Source of the DNA: Achromobacter pulmonis | GTDB taxonomy: Bacteria; Pseudomonadota; Gammaproteobacteria; Burkholderiales; Burkholderiaceae_B | Reading direction: 5' to 3' | Assembly: GCF_002885955.2 (NCBI RefSeq) | Contig: NZ_POQS01000004.1 | Span: forward strand, 1-64,000 | DNA: 64,000 nucleotides | Shown: in pieces, positions 35,364 through 44,259 of the stretch | Layout of the letters: every line of letters starts with the position of its first letter | Numbering within the stretch: position 1 is the first letter of the stretch | Made by a program: the position numbers and the translations under genes | Notes under the pieces: model-generated | Told to the model about the DNA's origin: nothing | What the model saw: the letters and a program-made list of their open reading frames with translations, nothing else | Database searches by the model: none

Positions 35364-35825
35364 GGGTACCGAGCAGGATAGTGTTCACGAGGTGGGTCAG
35401 AATTAGATGCAAATCAAACGTAAAAGTGGGTCAACTCTGCCTGCAAATCAACAGCGAAGCTCACATTCTCTAATGCCTTGTGCTTGGCAAGAGCAGTCGC
35501 CGGACACTTTAATGAGGGCGCATGCTGGGTTGCTGCGGAGCAACTCAATACGGTACGGAATAAGATCGCCCACAGAGCCGAACCTGGACCAGCCGCCGCA
35601 CTCCTCGACAGGTTTTATTCAGTGTGCGAAGCGGAGAGCCGCTGGTCCGCCTGGTCTTCGGCACCGCGAAGCACGGCAAAGCTTTCCCAGTACATTTGTT
35701 GCATCTGGGCCACCTTCGACGCGTTGCGAGCAGTTGTCCAAGTTTGCTCAGAAACCACTTCAGTGTTGCGCCCACGCCCTTAAGTCTCTCGTGACAAAGG
35801 CGGCCCCACCTGATGGAAGTCTCGG

Positions 35826-38756
35826 CTATGCGTTCACCAACCACTTCCCAACGGCCGCGCCCCCTCTTTTCACGTAGTCAATACTGAAGGCCATAAGATC
35901 AGCGAGGTGGGCATCAATCTGTCCTTTCGAAATCCCCGGCTGCACGCCATAGATGGCGAAACTGACTTTTTCCGCGCCCCGGTTCAGCAAGATCTCTTGC
36001 AACATTGCAAGATTGCCGATCTTGAAGACTGACGGACGCCTATGCCGCCTTTCATTTATCCGATGCTCCACATGCTCGACCAACACACGGGATTCGCAAT
36101 AAACAACTGACTTTAGTAGCTGGCAGGTGACTTCGTAGACGTCGTCAACACGGGCACCATTCGGTTCGCCCCCAGCTCCCTTGCAGTGATACAGACTGAC
36201 GAGGACTCTGTCGTCTTCTTCTCGTGTGACCGCGATGTAGTCGGCGGCCTCCCCAGTCCTGTGGTCATAAACGAGGACCTCGAGATTTTCCTTCGCCCTG
36301 ATCCACAATTCCAAATGTCTGTGGACGGTCATTCGTTCGGGATTATCGGCGTCAAACTCTCTACCGATCTCACAGCCATCCCACCCAGGGTTCTCGACGT
36401 CCTCATCAAGAAGCCGATTGCTGGCCAGCTTCGGAGGCGGGTAGCAGTTCATCCCTTCGAACGATGACTTGTCGGCTGCGTAAAAGATTGGAGGGTGCAT
36501 AGAAAGCCACTGGTCAAAATCCAACCAGTCATCGTGCGTGCTAGATATTTCGACTTCCCAACCAGCGCCGTGCTGTCGAAACAATGCGCCCCCGGCTAAA
36601 GACATGCGGTAGGGCACCGCATCTGAGTCCGAGACGATTTCGAAATCCAGGCCATCAGGTCCTGAAGCGAATGACGAGAGCTCTAGATCAGTGATTTGGC
36701 GATAGAGCCACTGCTGCTGTCCAACACGTCGATATCTCAACCGGTGCGCCTGCTTGTAGGCATTGCGCGACCAGCTTCCACCAATGACAACATCTGGGAT
36801 TCGCCGCAACGTCTGCGAATGCTGGACGAGATCTAGCTGAGACTCTGCCAGCGTTTCGTCGCCATTCAAGCGATTGTTCAGCTTCGATATCCAGTCAAGG
36901 TATTGCGATACGGAGAGACGTTGATTGCTCCATATACGCGAGTTACTGCTTGCTCCGATGGTTTCACGCTCGCCATCTTCCAATCCACTACCAAAGTAAT
37001 GTCCTTGTACGTAGGCGCGCCCATCGCCCGGCGTGACCGCTCGCTCAGCACGAGGTCCAGTTAGCATGCGATAGGATTCTGCTTGCGAATTTATGGCCGT
37101 ATTACGCAAGCCAACAGCGTAGAAGCGCATATCCGTAAGGCCGGCGCGCGCACGGATGGTCTCCTCGAAGCTCAAAGGTCTATGGTGATCCTTGGCCATG
37201 ACCTGCATTAGTGCGATATATAAGCGATCTGTTCTACGAGTGGAGCCGATGAAGCACAATCGTGTAGCAGCGTTGTAGGCCAGCAGGAAAACGTCGTGTC
37301 GTACATTTACAAGCACGTCAGCAGTCGCCCAGTTCGGCGGCTCATTGTCGACGGTCAAAAGCAGTGTGATCAATCCATCATCCGAGATCCACTGCTTAGC
37401 CAAGTGAAGCCTTCGCCCTATCAATGCCTCAAACAAAGTGAAGTCCGGGGCCACGTCGCACTGAAAGATTCGAGCATGGGCATATAGCTCAAATGACATT
37501 GGCGACACGGCGTCGTAGTCCGAGACTGTCTGCCTCTTCGGCTTCAAGATCTCCAAGATTGATTCATCGGCAGCCCCTTCGGCGAGCTGACGCCTCGCCT
37601 CTTCGTCGATAAGGGAAGCGATGTCCACTCCCTCTTGAAAGAGCCTTGCGGTGGCATCTTGCAGACGACTCACAGTCGACACTAAAGTAGCGTTGCCCGT
37701 CCGTTCATCGTTTGTTCGCGCGAACCGCCCTATGAACTGTATCGTTGGAACTAGGGAGCGGTGCGGCGCATGGAGTGCTGCGATCTTCAGCTTTGGAAAG
37801 TCATAGCCCTCCCCGAACATGTCAACGCAGACTATTCCTTCCAGCTCCCCCCGGAGCAAGGAGACCTCCAGTTGCTCCTGCCTCCGTTTGGAAATTCCGC
37901 TGTCGATCGCTTCTACCCTCACCCCAAGCCCGGCGTAAATCCCCGTTAGCTTCCTAGCAGCGGATATCGAGGATGCTCGCGCGAACAGTCGATGGTCGAA
38001 TCCTTGCGCCTGATCTTCCCGCAGCTGTGCAATCGCCACCCTTGCGATGGCGAGGTCCACCTCGTCCTCATCGTGATCGTTATGCACAGGCGCTGGACGA
38101 AAGGAGACGCTCCCAAACGCTTGTTCGCGAGACGCCTTGGAAACTGGATAGCTATATGCCAGACGGCCCGGAATTGGCTTTTTATCGCGCCTGAATGGAG
38201 TAGCCGTCAAGAAGACAAACTTGGCGCGGGAGTAGTGACCGAGATACGCACTCCAAGTGTCTGCTGGAGCATGGTGCGCCTCGTCAAAGATAATCAAATC
38301 GAATAGGTCTGCGGGGCTTACGGGCTCCAGGACCGGCGATGTGCTCGCTGGCGTGGACACGACCACATCGAAAGTTCGAAGGGCAAGCCATTCATCGGCG
38401 CTTAATGGCCTGCCCTTCTGTGGATGTACATGAGGATTTTCTGCCTCCGCCGGTAAGACCTTGAGCTTGCGTAGCGTCGACAGTTCGCCGAAGTGAGCCG
38501 AGGTCTGTCGTCTCAGCACATCCGTGGGTTCCACCACCAGCACACGGTTTGAGCCCAACAAAAAAGGAAGCGCCATGATCACGGCAGTCTTCCCATATCC
38601 AGTCGGCAAAGACACTATGGCCGGCTCGTCGTAGACCGAAAAGTGGGCCGCCACAGAATGAAGAGCGCCCAACTGGCCTGGCCTAAAACCCGAGTTCGGA
38701 CTGCTAATGGGTTTCAAAGCCAGCATGTGGCTATGTTCAATGAAGAAATCGGCCAC
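35826..38756 (-). CDS. SF2 DEAH-type helicase with nuclease-like C-terminal region, probable defence protein
   Basis: A 976-residue protein starting with GTG at 38756 after a strong GGAGGGGG site. Helicase motifs are clear: PTGYGKT (51-57), DEAH (158-161), TATP (184-187) and QFIGRFAR (340-347). About 400 uncharacterised residues follow. Near residue 825 a segment reads VYDHRTGEAADYIAV, then SLYHCKGA, ARVDDVYEV and CQLLKS; the spacing of D839, H857-x-K859 and Q879-x2-K882 is reminiscent of PD-(D/E)xK-type nuclease folds, with His in place of the usual acidic residue. It converges on a broken HEPN gene in a gene-poor island end. A phage-defence role is inferred from architecture and neighbourhood. 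Confidence 0.75.
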   Translation of the reverse strand: MADFFIEHSHMLALKPISSPNSGFRPGQLGALHSVAAHFSVYDEPAIVSLPTGYGKTAVIMALPFLLGSNRVLVVEPTDVLRRQTSAHFGELSTLRKLKVLPAEAENPHVHPQKGRPLSADEWLALRTFDVVVSTPASTSPVLEPVSPADLFDLIIFDEAHHAPADTWSAYLGHYSRAKFVFLTATPFRRDKKPIPGRLAYSYPVSKASREQAFGSVSFRPAPVHNDHDEDEVDLAIARVAIAQLREDQAQGFDHRLFARASSISAARKLTGIYAGLGVRVEAIDSGISKRRQEQLEVSLLRGELEGIVCVDMFGEGYDFPKLKIAALHAPHRSLVPTIQFIGRFARTNDERTGNATLVSTVSRLQDATARLFQEGVDIASLIDEEARRQLAEGAADESILEILKPKRQTVSDYDAVSPMSFELYAHARIFQCDVAPDFTLFEALIGRRLHLAKQWISDDGLITLLLTVDNEPPNWATADVLVNVRHDVFLLAYNAATRLCFIGSTRRTDRLYIALMQVMAKDHHRPLSFEETIRARAGLTDMRFYAVGLRNTAINSQAESYRMLTGPRAERAVTPGDGRAYVQGHYFGSGLEDGERETIGASSNSRIWSNQRLSVSQYLDWISKLNNRLNGDETLAESQLDLVQHSQTLRRIPDVVIGGSWSRNAYKQAHRLRYRRVGQQQWLYRQITDLELSSFASGPDGLDFEIVSDSDAVPYRMSLAGGALFRQHGAGWEVEISSTHDDWLDFDQWLSMHPPIFYAADKSSFEGMNCYPPPKLASNRLLDEDVENPGWDGCEIGREFDADNPERMTVHRHLELWIRAKENLEVLVYDHRTGEAADYIAVTREEDDRVLVSLYHCKGAGGEPNGARVDDVYEVTCQLLKSVVYCESRVLVEHVEHRINERRHRRPSVFKIGNLAMLQEILLNRGAEKVSFAIYGVQPGISKGQIDAHLADLMAFSIDYVKRGGAAVGKWLVNA

Positions 38757-38852
38757 GTCCCCCTCCCGGAATGAACTAGATGACCAATTGTTACTTCAAA
38801 GAACATAACAAGCCAGCCTAATCTTTGAGACCTACTCCGAATTATTGCCGCT

Positions 38853-38972
38853 TCAGGTCTGATGGTCTTCTTTGTTGCGCCCTTCGGAACGAGCGATGTT
38901 ATTCGCGACCCAAAGGCCGAATGCGATAACAGCTACAAGTACTCCGAGCATCACCGTAGTACCCAAGTCCAT
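38853..38972 (-). CDS. Small single-pass membrane peptide (39 residues) upstream of the helicase
   Basis: ATG at 38972 opens a frame reading MDLGTTVMLGVLVAVIAFG, then LWVANNIARSEGRNKEDHQT and a TGA. Residues 5-24 form one hydrophobic helix followed by a charged cytoplasmic-type tail. A GGAGA ribosome binding site lies about 9 nt before the ATG. It is in the same direction as the helicase, which begins 96 bp downstream, so the two may be co-transcribed. Small membrane peptides accompany several defence and toxin systems, but nothing specific is recognised. Confidence 0.5.
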   Translation of the reverse strand: MDLGTTVMLGVLVAVIAFGLWVANNIARSEGRNKEDHQT

Positions 38973-40848
38973 ACACTTTTCTCCACAAACACAGCCCTAT
39001 CGGTACGCCTGATGATAGCAATCACCGCCGGATATGAACTGCGAATCCGCAGCACAACGCAACATCGTTCGTAACAGGAAACCCGTTGGGATCCTGCTGG
39101 GTTCCTACTCGGTTAACCGCCGGTTCCCACAACAAAACCTAGAGCGGCACTCGACCAGTTGGGTTCTAAAACACCGCGTACAGGAGCGCGCTGTGCCCCA
39201 GCACAGTTGTTCAGATCTTGAGGTCCATGAGCGCCGCTGACACAGGATCCATGGCCATCCTCATAGGAGAAATACCCACGAAGCGAGGGAACCTGGGGGC
39301 CTGTAGCGGAAACCCAGCAGGTTATGGCCAGGTTTTACTTTCGAACCCAGTGCAAACCGGATGCAAAGCTACCAATCCCAATCCCATTCCCAATCCCAAA
39401 TCTTTTACTGGCTACGCCAGTGTCAACAGCGTCTGCGCCGCTGTCTGACCTGATAAGCCACAATAGGCCGGACCAATTCCAGATGGGACGCCCTCGCAGA
39501 TGCAGTGATGGTCCTTAGACGCGTCCACAGCCCGCATGAGCGGTCGAAACACCCCGGGTGACGGGTAGGCAGCCACATTAGAGCCATTGCAGTCCAGAGC
39601 GCGTTCTGCGCGGTCTCGCGCTCTGTTTCTGAAACGCGAGTCGAATCTCCGAATTTTTGCCTTGCAGGGTCTAGAAGACGGTTGGGGCGCCGTGCAAAAG
39701 AAAGTGGGCAAGTCCGAGGGTCTGGCCAGAGTCCTGTATTGCACAATCCAACGACTCCGCTCGCTAGAACGAGAGACCGCCGAGCCAGCCTTCCCCTTTG
39801 TCCGTGGCAAGAATCGATGCCCACCGGAGCGCCAAGCTTCCCCGCACATTGGGAACATTTGATAGGGGATTTTGATAAGGTGTTTGAAAAGGGCTTTGAC
39901 TGATGGCGTCGGCACTTGATCTCTACGCCAGCTAAGCACTCCGGGTCTGTTCGATGGTCCACAACGGGACAACCGCCCCGCTCCCCGCCCACCGTCAGTG
40001 AAGGTGGAACAATCAACGGTTCATGATGTTCCAGACGTACGTGACCGTGGCGGCAACTGTCCGGCGCCGGCGTCTCAAGGTGGGAGTTAATTTGCAACGC
40101 CACGAGCCGGACGGTTGCGGCGGCGTGAAATCTACGGACCTGCCGACAAGTTTCAGCGCCTCATACGCGGGATCGCGGCCCGCGGCCAGCCCGGTGTCGA
40201 CTCAGCGAAATAATCTGTTAGCCGTCTGAAAGACTCTGTGTCCCTGTCGCAGCCACTCAGACATTGCGCTGGCAACTCCTACCTCCATTGTCGAAAGGGC
40301 ACCCCTCGTATCAGTACTAGGTTAAAGGATGCCCTATCCCCTCATTCCCGTACTAGGCCAAGTCTCCGCGGTTCGGGTCGGATAGACCGTCGACTTTGAT
40401 TTCTCTCAGCGCAGCTCATAGCGCATTTGACACTGAGGTGTGCAGTATGGTCTCAGTGCAATGCACACAGCACATGCAGAGTACAGGCCGCGACGCTTTA
40501 AAAGTGCCACCGGGGAAGACCGGTCCACAGCACAGCTCGGCATTTGCTCCGCTAACGAATAAGGCCGCGAGGATGGAAGGGGCGAGGGGTCGTAACGATT
40601 CAACTGTCGCGTGGTGCCGCCGATGCTCTGCGACCTGGGCTCGGAACTCTCACGTTGCTGCCCCAGCGCACGGCCTGATGAGCCCAAAGTGCAGCGAGCT
40701 GCCCGCCCCAACCAAGCAGAGACCCGGCAAGTGCCGAAACGCGCTATTGCCACCGAGTGCACATCCTTGCCTTGATGCCGCCTGAACTTGCTCACCGCCA
40801 ACTGCAAGTTCGTTGTCCCATATGTTGTCCCATATGCCAAGCAAAGAA
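38973..40848. other. About 1.9 kb without a recognisable gene at the island end
   Basis: Both strands were read. Frames of up to 226 codons occur on the minus strand (39423-40103) but they show scattered composition, no ribosome site and no known motif. A short run of imperfect CCCAAT repeats lies at 39368-39400. A 12-bp tandem repeat GTTGTCCCATAT stands at 40812-40835 near the tRNA. The stretch may be the decayed integrase end of the island. Confidence 0.5.
40812..40835. repeat. 12-bp tandem repeat next to tRNA-Pro
   Basis: GTTGTCCCATAT is repeated twice head to tail, 57 bp from the tRNA 3' end. Repeats of this size at such a place can be arm-binding sites for a tyrosine integrase, but no integrase is visible. 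Confidence 0.5.
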
Positions 40849-40883
40849 AAAGGGTTAGCTCAATGACATTGAGCTAACCCTTT
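40849..40883 (-). terminator. Rho-independent terminator of tRNA-Pro
   Basis: Perfect 17-bp arms at 40849-40865 and 40867-40883 separated by one base. On the minus strand the stem is followed directly by TT and then CTTT beyond its own T-rich end. It stands 8 bp after the CCA of the tRNA gene. Confidence 0.85.
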
Positions 40884-40891
40884 GATTTTAT

Positions 40892-40968
40892 TGGTCGGGG
40901 CGGTGGGATTCGAACTCACGACCCTCTGCTCCCAAAGCAGATGCGCTACCAGGCTGCGCTACGCCCCG
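40892..40968 (-). tRNA. tRNA-Pro (anticodon TGG)
   Basis: The 77-nt gene folds into a full cloverleaf: acceptor CGGGGCG with CGCCCCG, D-arm with AGCCTGGTAGCG, anticodon arm TCTGC-TTTGGGA-GCAGA with TGG anticodon, and T-arm GTGAGTTCGAATCCCAC. The CCA is encoded (40892-40894). It reads proline CCA codons and others by wobble. Its 3' end faces the accessory region, the usual geometry for an island integrated at a tRNA gene. Confidence 0.96.
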
Positions 40969-41146
40969 AAGGGTGGCAACTATACCAGATACTGAGGGGC
41001 CGGCCCATGACGGCGGCCTGTCCGTGATCCTCCATTTCCTGATTGACACCTATATATTTGAAGCCTAAATTAAATACGGCTTCCGACGCCGTGGGACGAC
41101 CGCGTGCGCCGCTGGCGCGATTCTATAAACACGCATCGGGAAACAC

Positions 41147-42496
41147 ATGGCAAACGCCTCCGCTCCATCCGCCTGGGCCACGCCCGCGCGGACCACTCAT
41201 ACCGTTCTCTTCGTCTGCTGGCTGGCCATTCTGTTCGAAGGCTACGACGTGGGCGTGATGGGGGCCGTGCTGCCGGCCTTGGCCGAGGACAAGAACTGGG
41301 CGCTCAGCCCGATGCAGTTGGGGGTGCTGGGCAGCTACGCGCTGGCCGGGATGTTCGTGGGGTCGTTCGCGGTGGGCACGCTGAGCGATCTGCTGGGCCG
41401 CCGGCGCATGCTGCTGGCCTGCGTGACGCTGTTTTCGCTGACGATGATAGGCGCGGCATGGGCGCCCACGCCGGGCTGGTTCGGGCTGTTCCGTTTCATC
41501 GGCGGGCTGGGGCTGGGCGGGGTGATTCCCGCCGCGGCGGCGCTGACCATCGAGTATTCGCCGCCGGCCAAACGCGGCTTCAATTACGGCGTGATGTATT
41601 CGGGCTATTCGCTGGGCATTCTGTGTTCGGCGGCGGTGGCGATGGCGCTGCTCAGCCACTGGGGCTGGCGCGCGGTGATCGCGGTGGGCGCCCTGCCCCT
41701 GCTGCTGGTGCCGCTGCTGGCGCGGCTGTTGCCGGAGTCGCTGGAGTACCTGCTGGCCAAGGGCGACGAGGCCGGCGCGCGGGCGCAGGCGCAGCGCCTG
41801 GGCATCGCGTCGCTGGACGCGTTCCGTCCGCAGGCGGCCGGTTCGAAGGCCACGTGGCGCGACGTGATGACGGCGGTGTTCGCGCCGCGCCAGCTGCGCG
41901 CCACGCTGTGCTTCTGGGTGGCGCTGTTCCTGGGCATGATGCTGGTGTATGGCTTGAACACGTGGCTGCCGCAGATCATGCGCAAGAACGGGTATGACCT
42001 GGGGTCCAGCATTTCCTTCCTGCTGGTGTTCAGCCTGGCCTCGGCCATCGGCGGCCTGGTGCTCGGGCAGTTCGCCGACAAGACCGAGCCGCGCCGGATC
42101 GTGGCGCTGTTCTATCTGGCCGGCGCTGCCGGCATTTATTGCCTGACCTACAACAATCCGCTGGCGGTGAATTATCTGTGGGTGGCGCTGGCCGGCGTGG
42201 GCAGCATTTCCTCGTCGCTGATCCTGACCGGTTATCTGGCGGGTTACTACCCCGCCCATGCGCGCGGCGCCGCCACCGGCTGGGCGCTGTCGTTCGCCCG
42301 CATCGGCGCCATGAGCGGCCCCATCGTGGGCGGCTATCTGGCCGCGCTGCAGCTGCCGCTGGCCTGGAATTTCATCGCGTTCTCCAGCGCGGCCGTGCTG
42401 GCGGCGGTGTGCGTGATCCTGATCCCGCGCCGCCATGCCGAAGCGCCCCGGGAACAGGCCGCGGGCGGCGCCGCGCGGGCGCTGCAGCGGCAGTAG
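41147..42496 (+). CDS. MFS transporter of the aromatic acid:proton symporter type
   Basis: A 449-residue inner-membrane protein with 12 predicted helices. The N-terminal motif FEGYDVGVMGAVLPAL resembles the DGXD-type first helix of the AAHS family (PcaK, BenK), here with EGYD; the loop GTLSDLLGRRRML is the MFS A-motif, and PESLEYLLAKG is the family mid-loop. A substrate such as 4-hydroxybenzoate or another aromatic acid is likely but not provable here. It is the first chromosomal gene right of the tRNA and converges on pstB. Confidence 0.85.
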   Translation: MANASAPSAWATPARTTHTVLFVCWLAILFEGYDVGVMGAVLPALAEDKNWALSPMQLGVLGSYALAGMFVGSFAVGTLSDLLGRRRMLLACVTLFSLTMIGAAWAPTPGWFGLFRFIGGLGLGGVIPAAAALTIEYSPPAKRGFNYGVMYSGYSLGILCSAAVAMALLSHWGWRAVIAVGALPLLLVPLLARLLPESLEYLLAKGDEAGARAQAQRLGIASLDAFRPQAAGSKATWRDVMTAVFAPRQLRATLCFWVALFLGMMLVYGLNTWLPQIMRKNGYDLGSSISFLLVFSLASAIGGLVLGQFADKTEPRRIVALFYLAGAAGIYCLTYNNPLAVNYLWVALAGVGSISSSLILTGYLAGYYPAHARGAATGWALSFARIGAMSGPIVGGYLAALQLPLAWNFIAFSSAAVLAAVCVILIPRRHAEAPREQAAGGAARALQRQ

Positions 42497-42511
42497 GACG
42501 CGAAAAGCAAA

Positions 42512-42534
42512 ACGGCGCGCCAGCGGCGCGCCGT
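42512..42534. terminator. Bidirectional terminator between the MFS gene and pstB
   Basis: ACGGCGCGCC (42512-42521) pairs perfectly with GGCGCGCCGT (42525-42534) across a 3-nt loop. On the minus strand it is followed by TTTGCTTTT, a good termination tail for the pst operon. Confidence 0.8.
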
Positions 42535-42553
42535 ATGCGGACTGCTGCGCCGC

Positions 42554-43330
42554 TCAGCCGAAACGGCCGGTGATGTAGTCTTCGGTTTCCTTGCGCGCGG
42601 GCTTGACGAAGATCTGGTCGGTCTGGCCGAATTCCATCAGCTCGCCCAGGTACATGTAGGCGGTGAAGTCCGAGCAGCGGGCCGCCTGCTGCATGTTGTG
42701 GGTGACGATGACGACGGTGTAGTCGTTCTTGAGTTCGGCGATCAGCTCTTCGATCTTGGCGGTGGAAATCGGGTCCAGCGCCGAGCACGGCTCGTCGAGC
42801 AGCAGCACTTCGGGCTTGATGGCCACGCCGCGCGCGATACACAGACGCTGCTGCTGGCCGCCCGACAGGCTGTTGCCGTTCTGGTGCAGCTTGTCCTTGA
42901 CTTCGTTCCACAGCGCGGCCTTGCTCAAGGCCCATTCCACGCGCTCGTCCATCTCGCCCTTGGACAGGCGCTCGAACAGGCGCACGCCGAAAGCGATGTT
43001 GTCGTAGATGCTCATGGGGAACGGCGTGGGCTTCTGGAACACCATGCCGACCTTGGCGCGGATCAGCGAGATGTCGGTCTTGGCGGTCAGCAGGTTCTCG
43101 CCGTCGAGGATGATCTCGCCCTCGGCGCGCTGGCCGGGGTAGAGCTCGAACATGCGGTTGAAGGTGCGCAGCAGCGTGGACTTGCCGCAGCCCGAGGGAC
43201 CGATGAAGGCGGTGACCTTCTTCTCCTGGATCGACATGTTCACATTGCGGATCGCATGGAACTTGCCGTAGTAGAAGTTCAGGTTCTTGACCTCGATCTT
43301 GTTCTTGACGGCGGTAGCGGTGTTTTCCAT
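42554..43330 (-). CDS. pstB: PstB phosphate transporter ATPase (chromosomal copy)
   Basis: A 258-residue ABC ATPase with Walker [10 protein letters not shown], signature LSGGQQQR and Walker [15 protein letters not shown]. It lacks the N-terminal extension of the island copy (9593-10444) but is otherwise very similar. It closes the chromosomal pstSCAB operon; the next gene is a convergent MFS gene, so phoU is not part of this operon. Confidence 0.95.
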   Translation of the reverse strand: MENTATAVKNKIEVKNLNFYYGKFHAIRNVNMSIQEKKVTAFIGPSGCGKSTLLRTFNRMFELYPGQRAEGEIILDGENLLTAKTDISLIRAKVGMVFQKPTPFPMSIYDNIAFGVRLFERLSKGEMDERVEWALSKAALWNEVKDKLHQNGNSLSGGQQQRLCIARGVAIKPEVLLLDEPCSALDPISTAKIEELIAELKNDYTVVIVTHNMQQAARCSDFTAYMYLGELMEFGQTDQIFVKPARKETEDYITGRFG

Positions 43331-43378
43331 TTGGTTTCCCTTGCCGCCGGCGCGCGCCGCGCGCCGGCATGGCGATCT

Positions 43379-44233
43379 TTACTTGCGGAACATGTTGCGG
43401 GCAATGATGTTGATGCCCAGCACCAGCAGCGTGATCAGCGTGGCCCCGGCCCAGGCCAGGTCGTTCCAGTCCTTGAAGGGGCTGGCGGCGTATTGGTAGA
43501 TGACGACCGGCAGGTTGGCCATCGGCCCGTTCATGTTGAAGGACATGAACTGGTTGGACAGCGCGGTGAACAGCAGCGGCGCGGTCTCGCCCGAGATGCG
43601 GGCGATGGCCAGCAGCACGCCGGTGATGATGCCGGTCTTGGCGGCGCGATAGCACACCAGGGTGATCATGCGCCACTTGGGACAGCCAAGCGCGGCCGCG
43701 GCCTCGCGCAGGCTGTTGGGCACCAGCAGCAGCATGTTGTCGGTGGTGCGCACCACCACCGGAATCACCAGGATGGACAGCGCCAGCGAGCCGGCCCAGC
43801 CGGAGTAATGGCCCACCTGCGCCACGTACACGGCGTAGATGAAGAGACCGATGATGATGGACGGGGCCGACAGCAGCACGTCGTTCAGGAAGCGCGTGGC
43901 CGGCGCCAGCCAGCCGCGCTGGCCGTATTCGGCCAGGTAGGTGCCGGCCAGGATGCCGACGGGCGTGCCGATCAGCGTGCCCACGCCGGCCATGGCGATG
44001 CTGCCGAAGATGGCGTTGACCAGGCCGCCGGCCTGTCCGGGCGGCGGCGTGATTTCGGTGAAGAGCGCCAGCGACAGCGCCGGCGCGCCCTTGGTCAGCA
44101 GGGTCAGAATGATCCAGAACAGCCAGAACAGCCCGAAGGTCAGCGTGCCCAGCGAGATGGTGAGCATCACGCGATTGACCACGCGGCGCCGGCGATAGAT
44201 GCCGTTCTGCATGTTGAGTACGGATACAGCCAT
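43379..44233 (-). CDS. pstA: PstA phosphate transporter permease (chromosomal copy)
   Basis: A 284-residue permease with six hydrophobic segments. [19 protein letters not shown] and the loop [19 protein letters not shown] are family markers. It lies between pstC and pstB with gaps of 26 and 48 bp, whereas the island genes overlap. Confidence 0.94.
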   Translation of the reverse strand: MAVSVLNMQNGIYRRRRVVNRVMLTISLGTLTFGLFWLFWIILTLLTKGAPALSLALFTEITPPPGQAGGLVNAIFGSIAMAGVGTLIGTPVGILAGTYLAEYGQRGWLAPATRFLNDVLLSAPSIIIGLFIYAVYVAQVGHYSGWAGSLALSILVIPVVVRTTDNMLLLVPNSLREAAAALGCPKWRMITLVCYRAAKTGIITGVLLAIARISGETAPLLFTALSNQFMSFNMNGPMANLPVVIYQYAASPFKDWNDLAWAGATLITLLVLGINIIARNMFRK

Positions 44234-44259
44234 GATGTTTTCCTTGTGCTCGCGGCGCG

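Larger units (their letters stand above)
32987..35453 (-). mobile_element. IS21-family insertion sequence with 6-bp target duplication
   Basis: The left end begins TGTTGGTTTGCACTGAAAAC at 32987; the right end, read inwards from 35453, begins TGTTGATTTGCAGGCAG. Inside each end a second motif with CTGACCC is repeated, as in the multiple terminal repeats of IS21 elements. GCGAAG stands directly outside both ends (32981-32986 and 35454-35459), the expected target duplication. It carries istA and istB, both apparently intact, and disrupts a HEPN-like gene. Confidence 0.9.
32844..35783 (+). pseudogene. HEPN-like gene broken by a frameshift and by IS21
   Basis: Removing the IS21 element and one copy of its 6-bp duplication joins 32844-32986 to 35460-35783 in frame. 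The product would be about 155 residues beginning MTNDFF-RLVPPTADELTAIL, provided one T is restored in the T6 run at 32855-32860; as it stands the ATG frame is one base off. The joined protein has LLVEEQLRSI, an all-helical middle, and LNTVRNKIAH, an R-x4-H motif characteristic of HEPN domains, whose members are often RNases or helical partners in defence and toxin systems. It resembles the MtlR/HEPN-like group. It converges on the helicase gene, 42 bp away. The gene is inactive here. Confidence 0.65.

Noticed and set aside
39368..39400. Possible CRISPR or tandem repeat array from CCCAAT-like units
   Set aside because: Units are 6-7 bp, irregular and without spacers; only a local microrepeat. 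No CRISPR array or cas gene was seen in the window.
39423..40103. 226-codon minus-strand frame in the gene-poor region
   Set aside because: No ribosome site, no motif, and irregular composition; a competing frame of similar length overlaps it.
41123..42436. A 437-codon minus-strand frame opposite the MFS gene
   Set aside because: Gln/His/Arg-rich shadow of the real transporter gene, without start signals.
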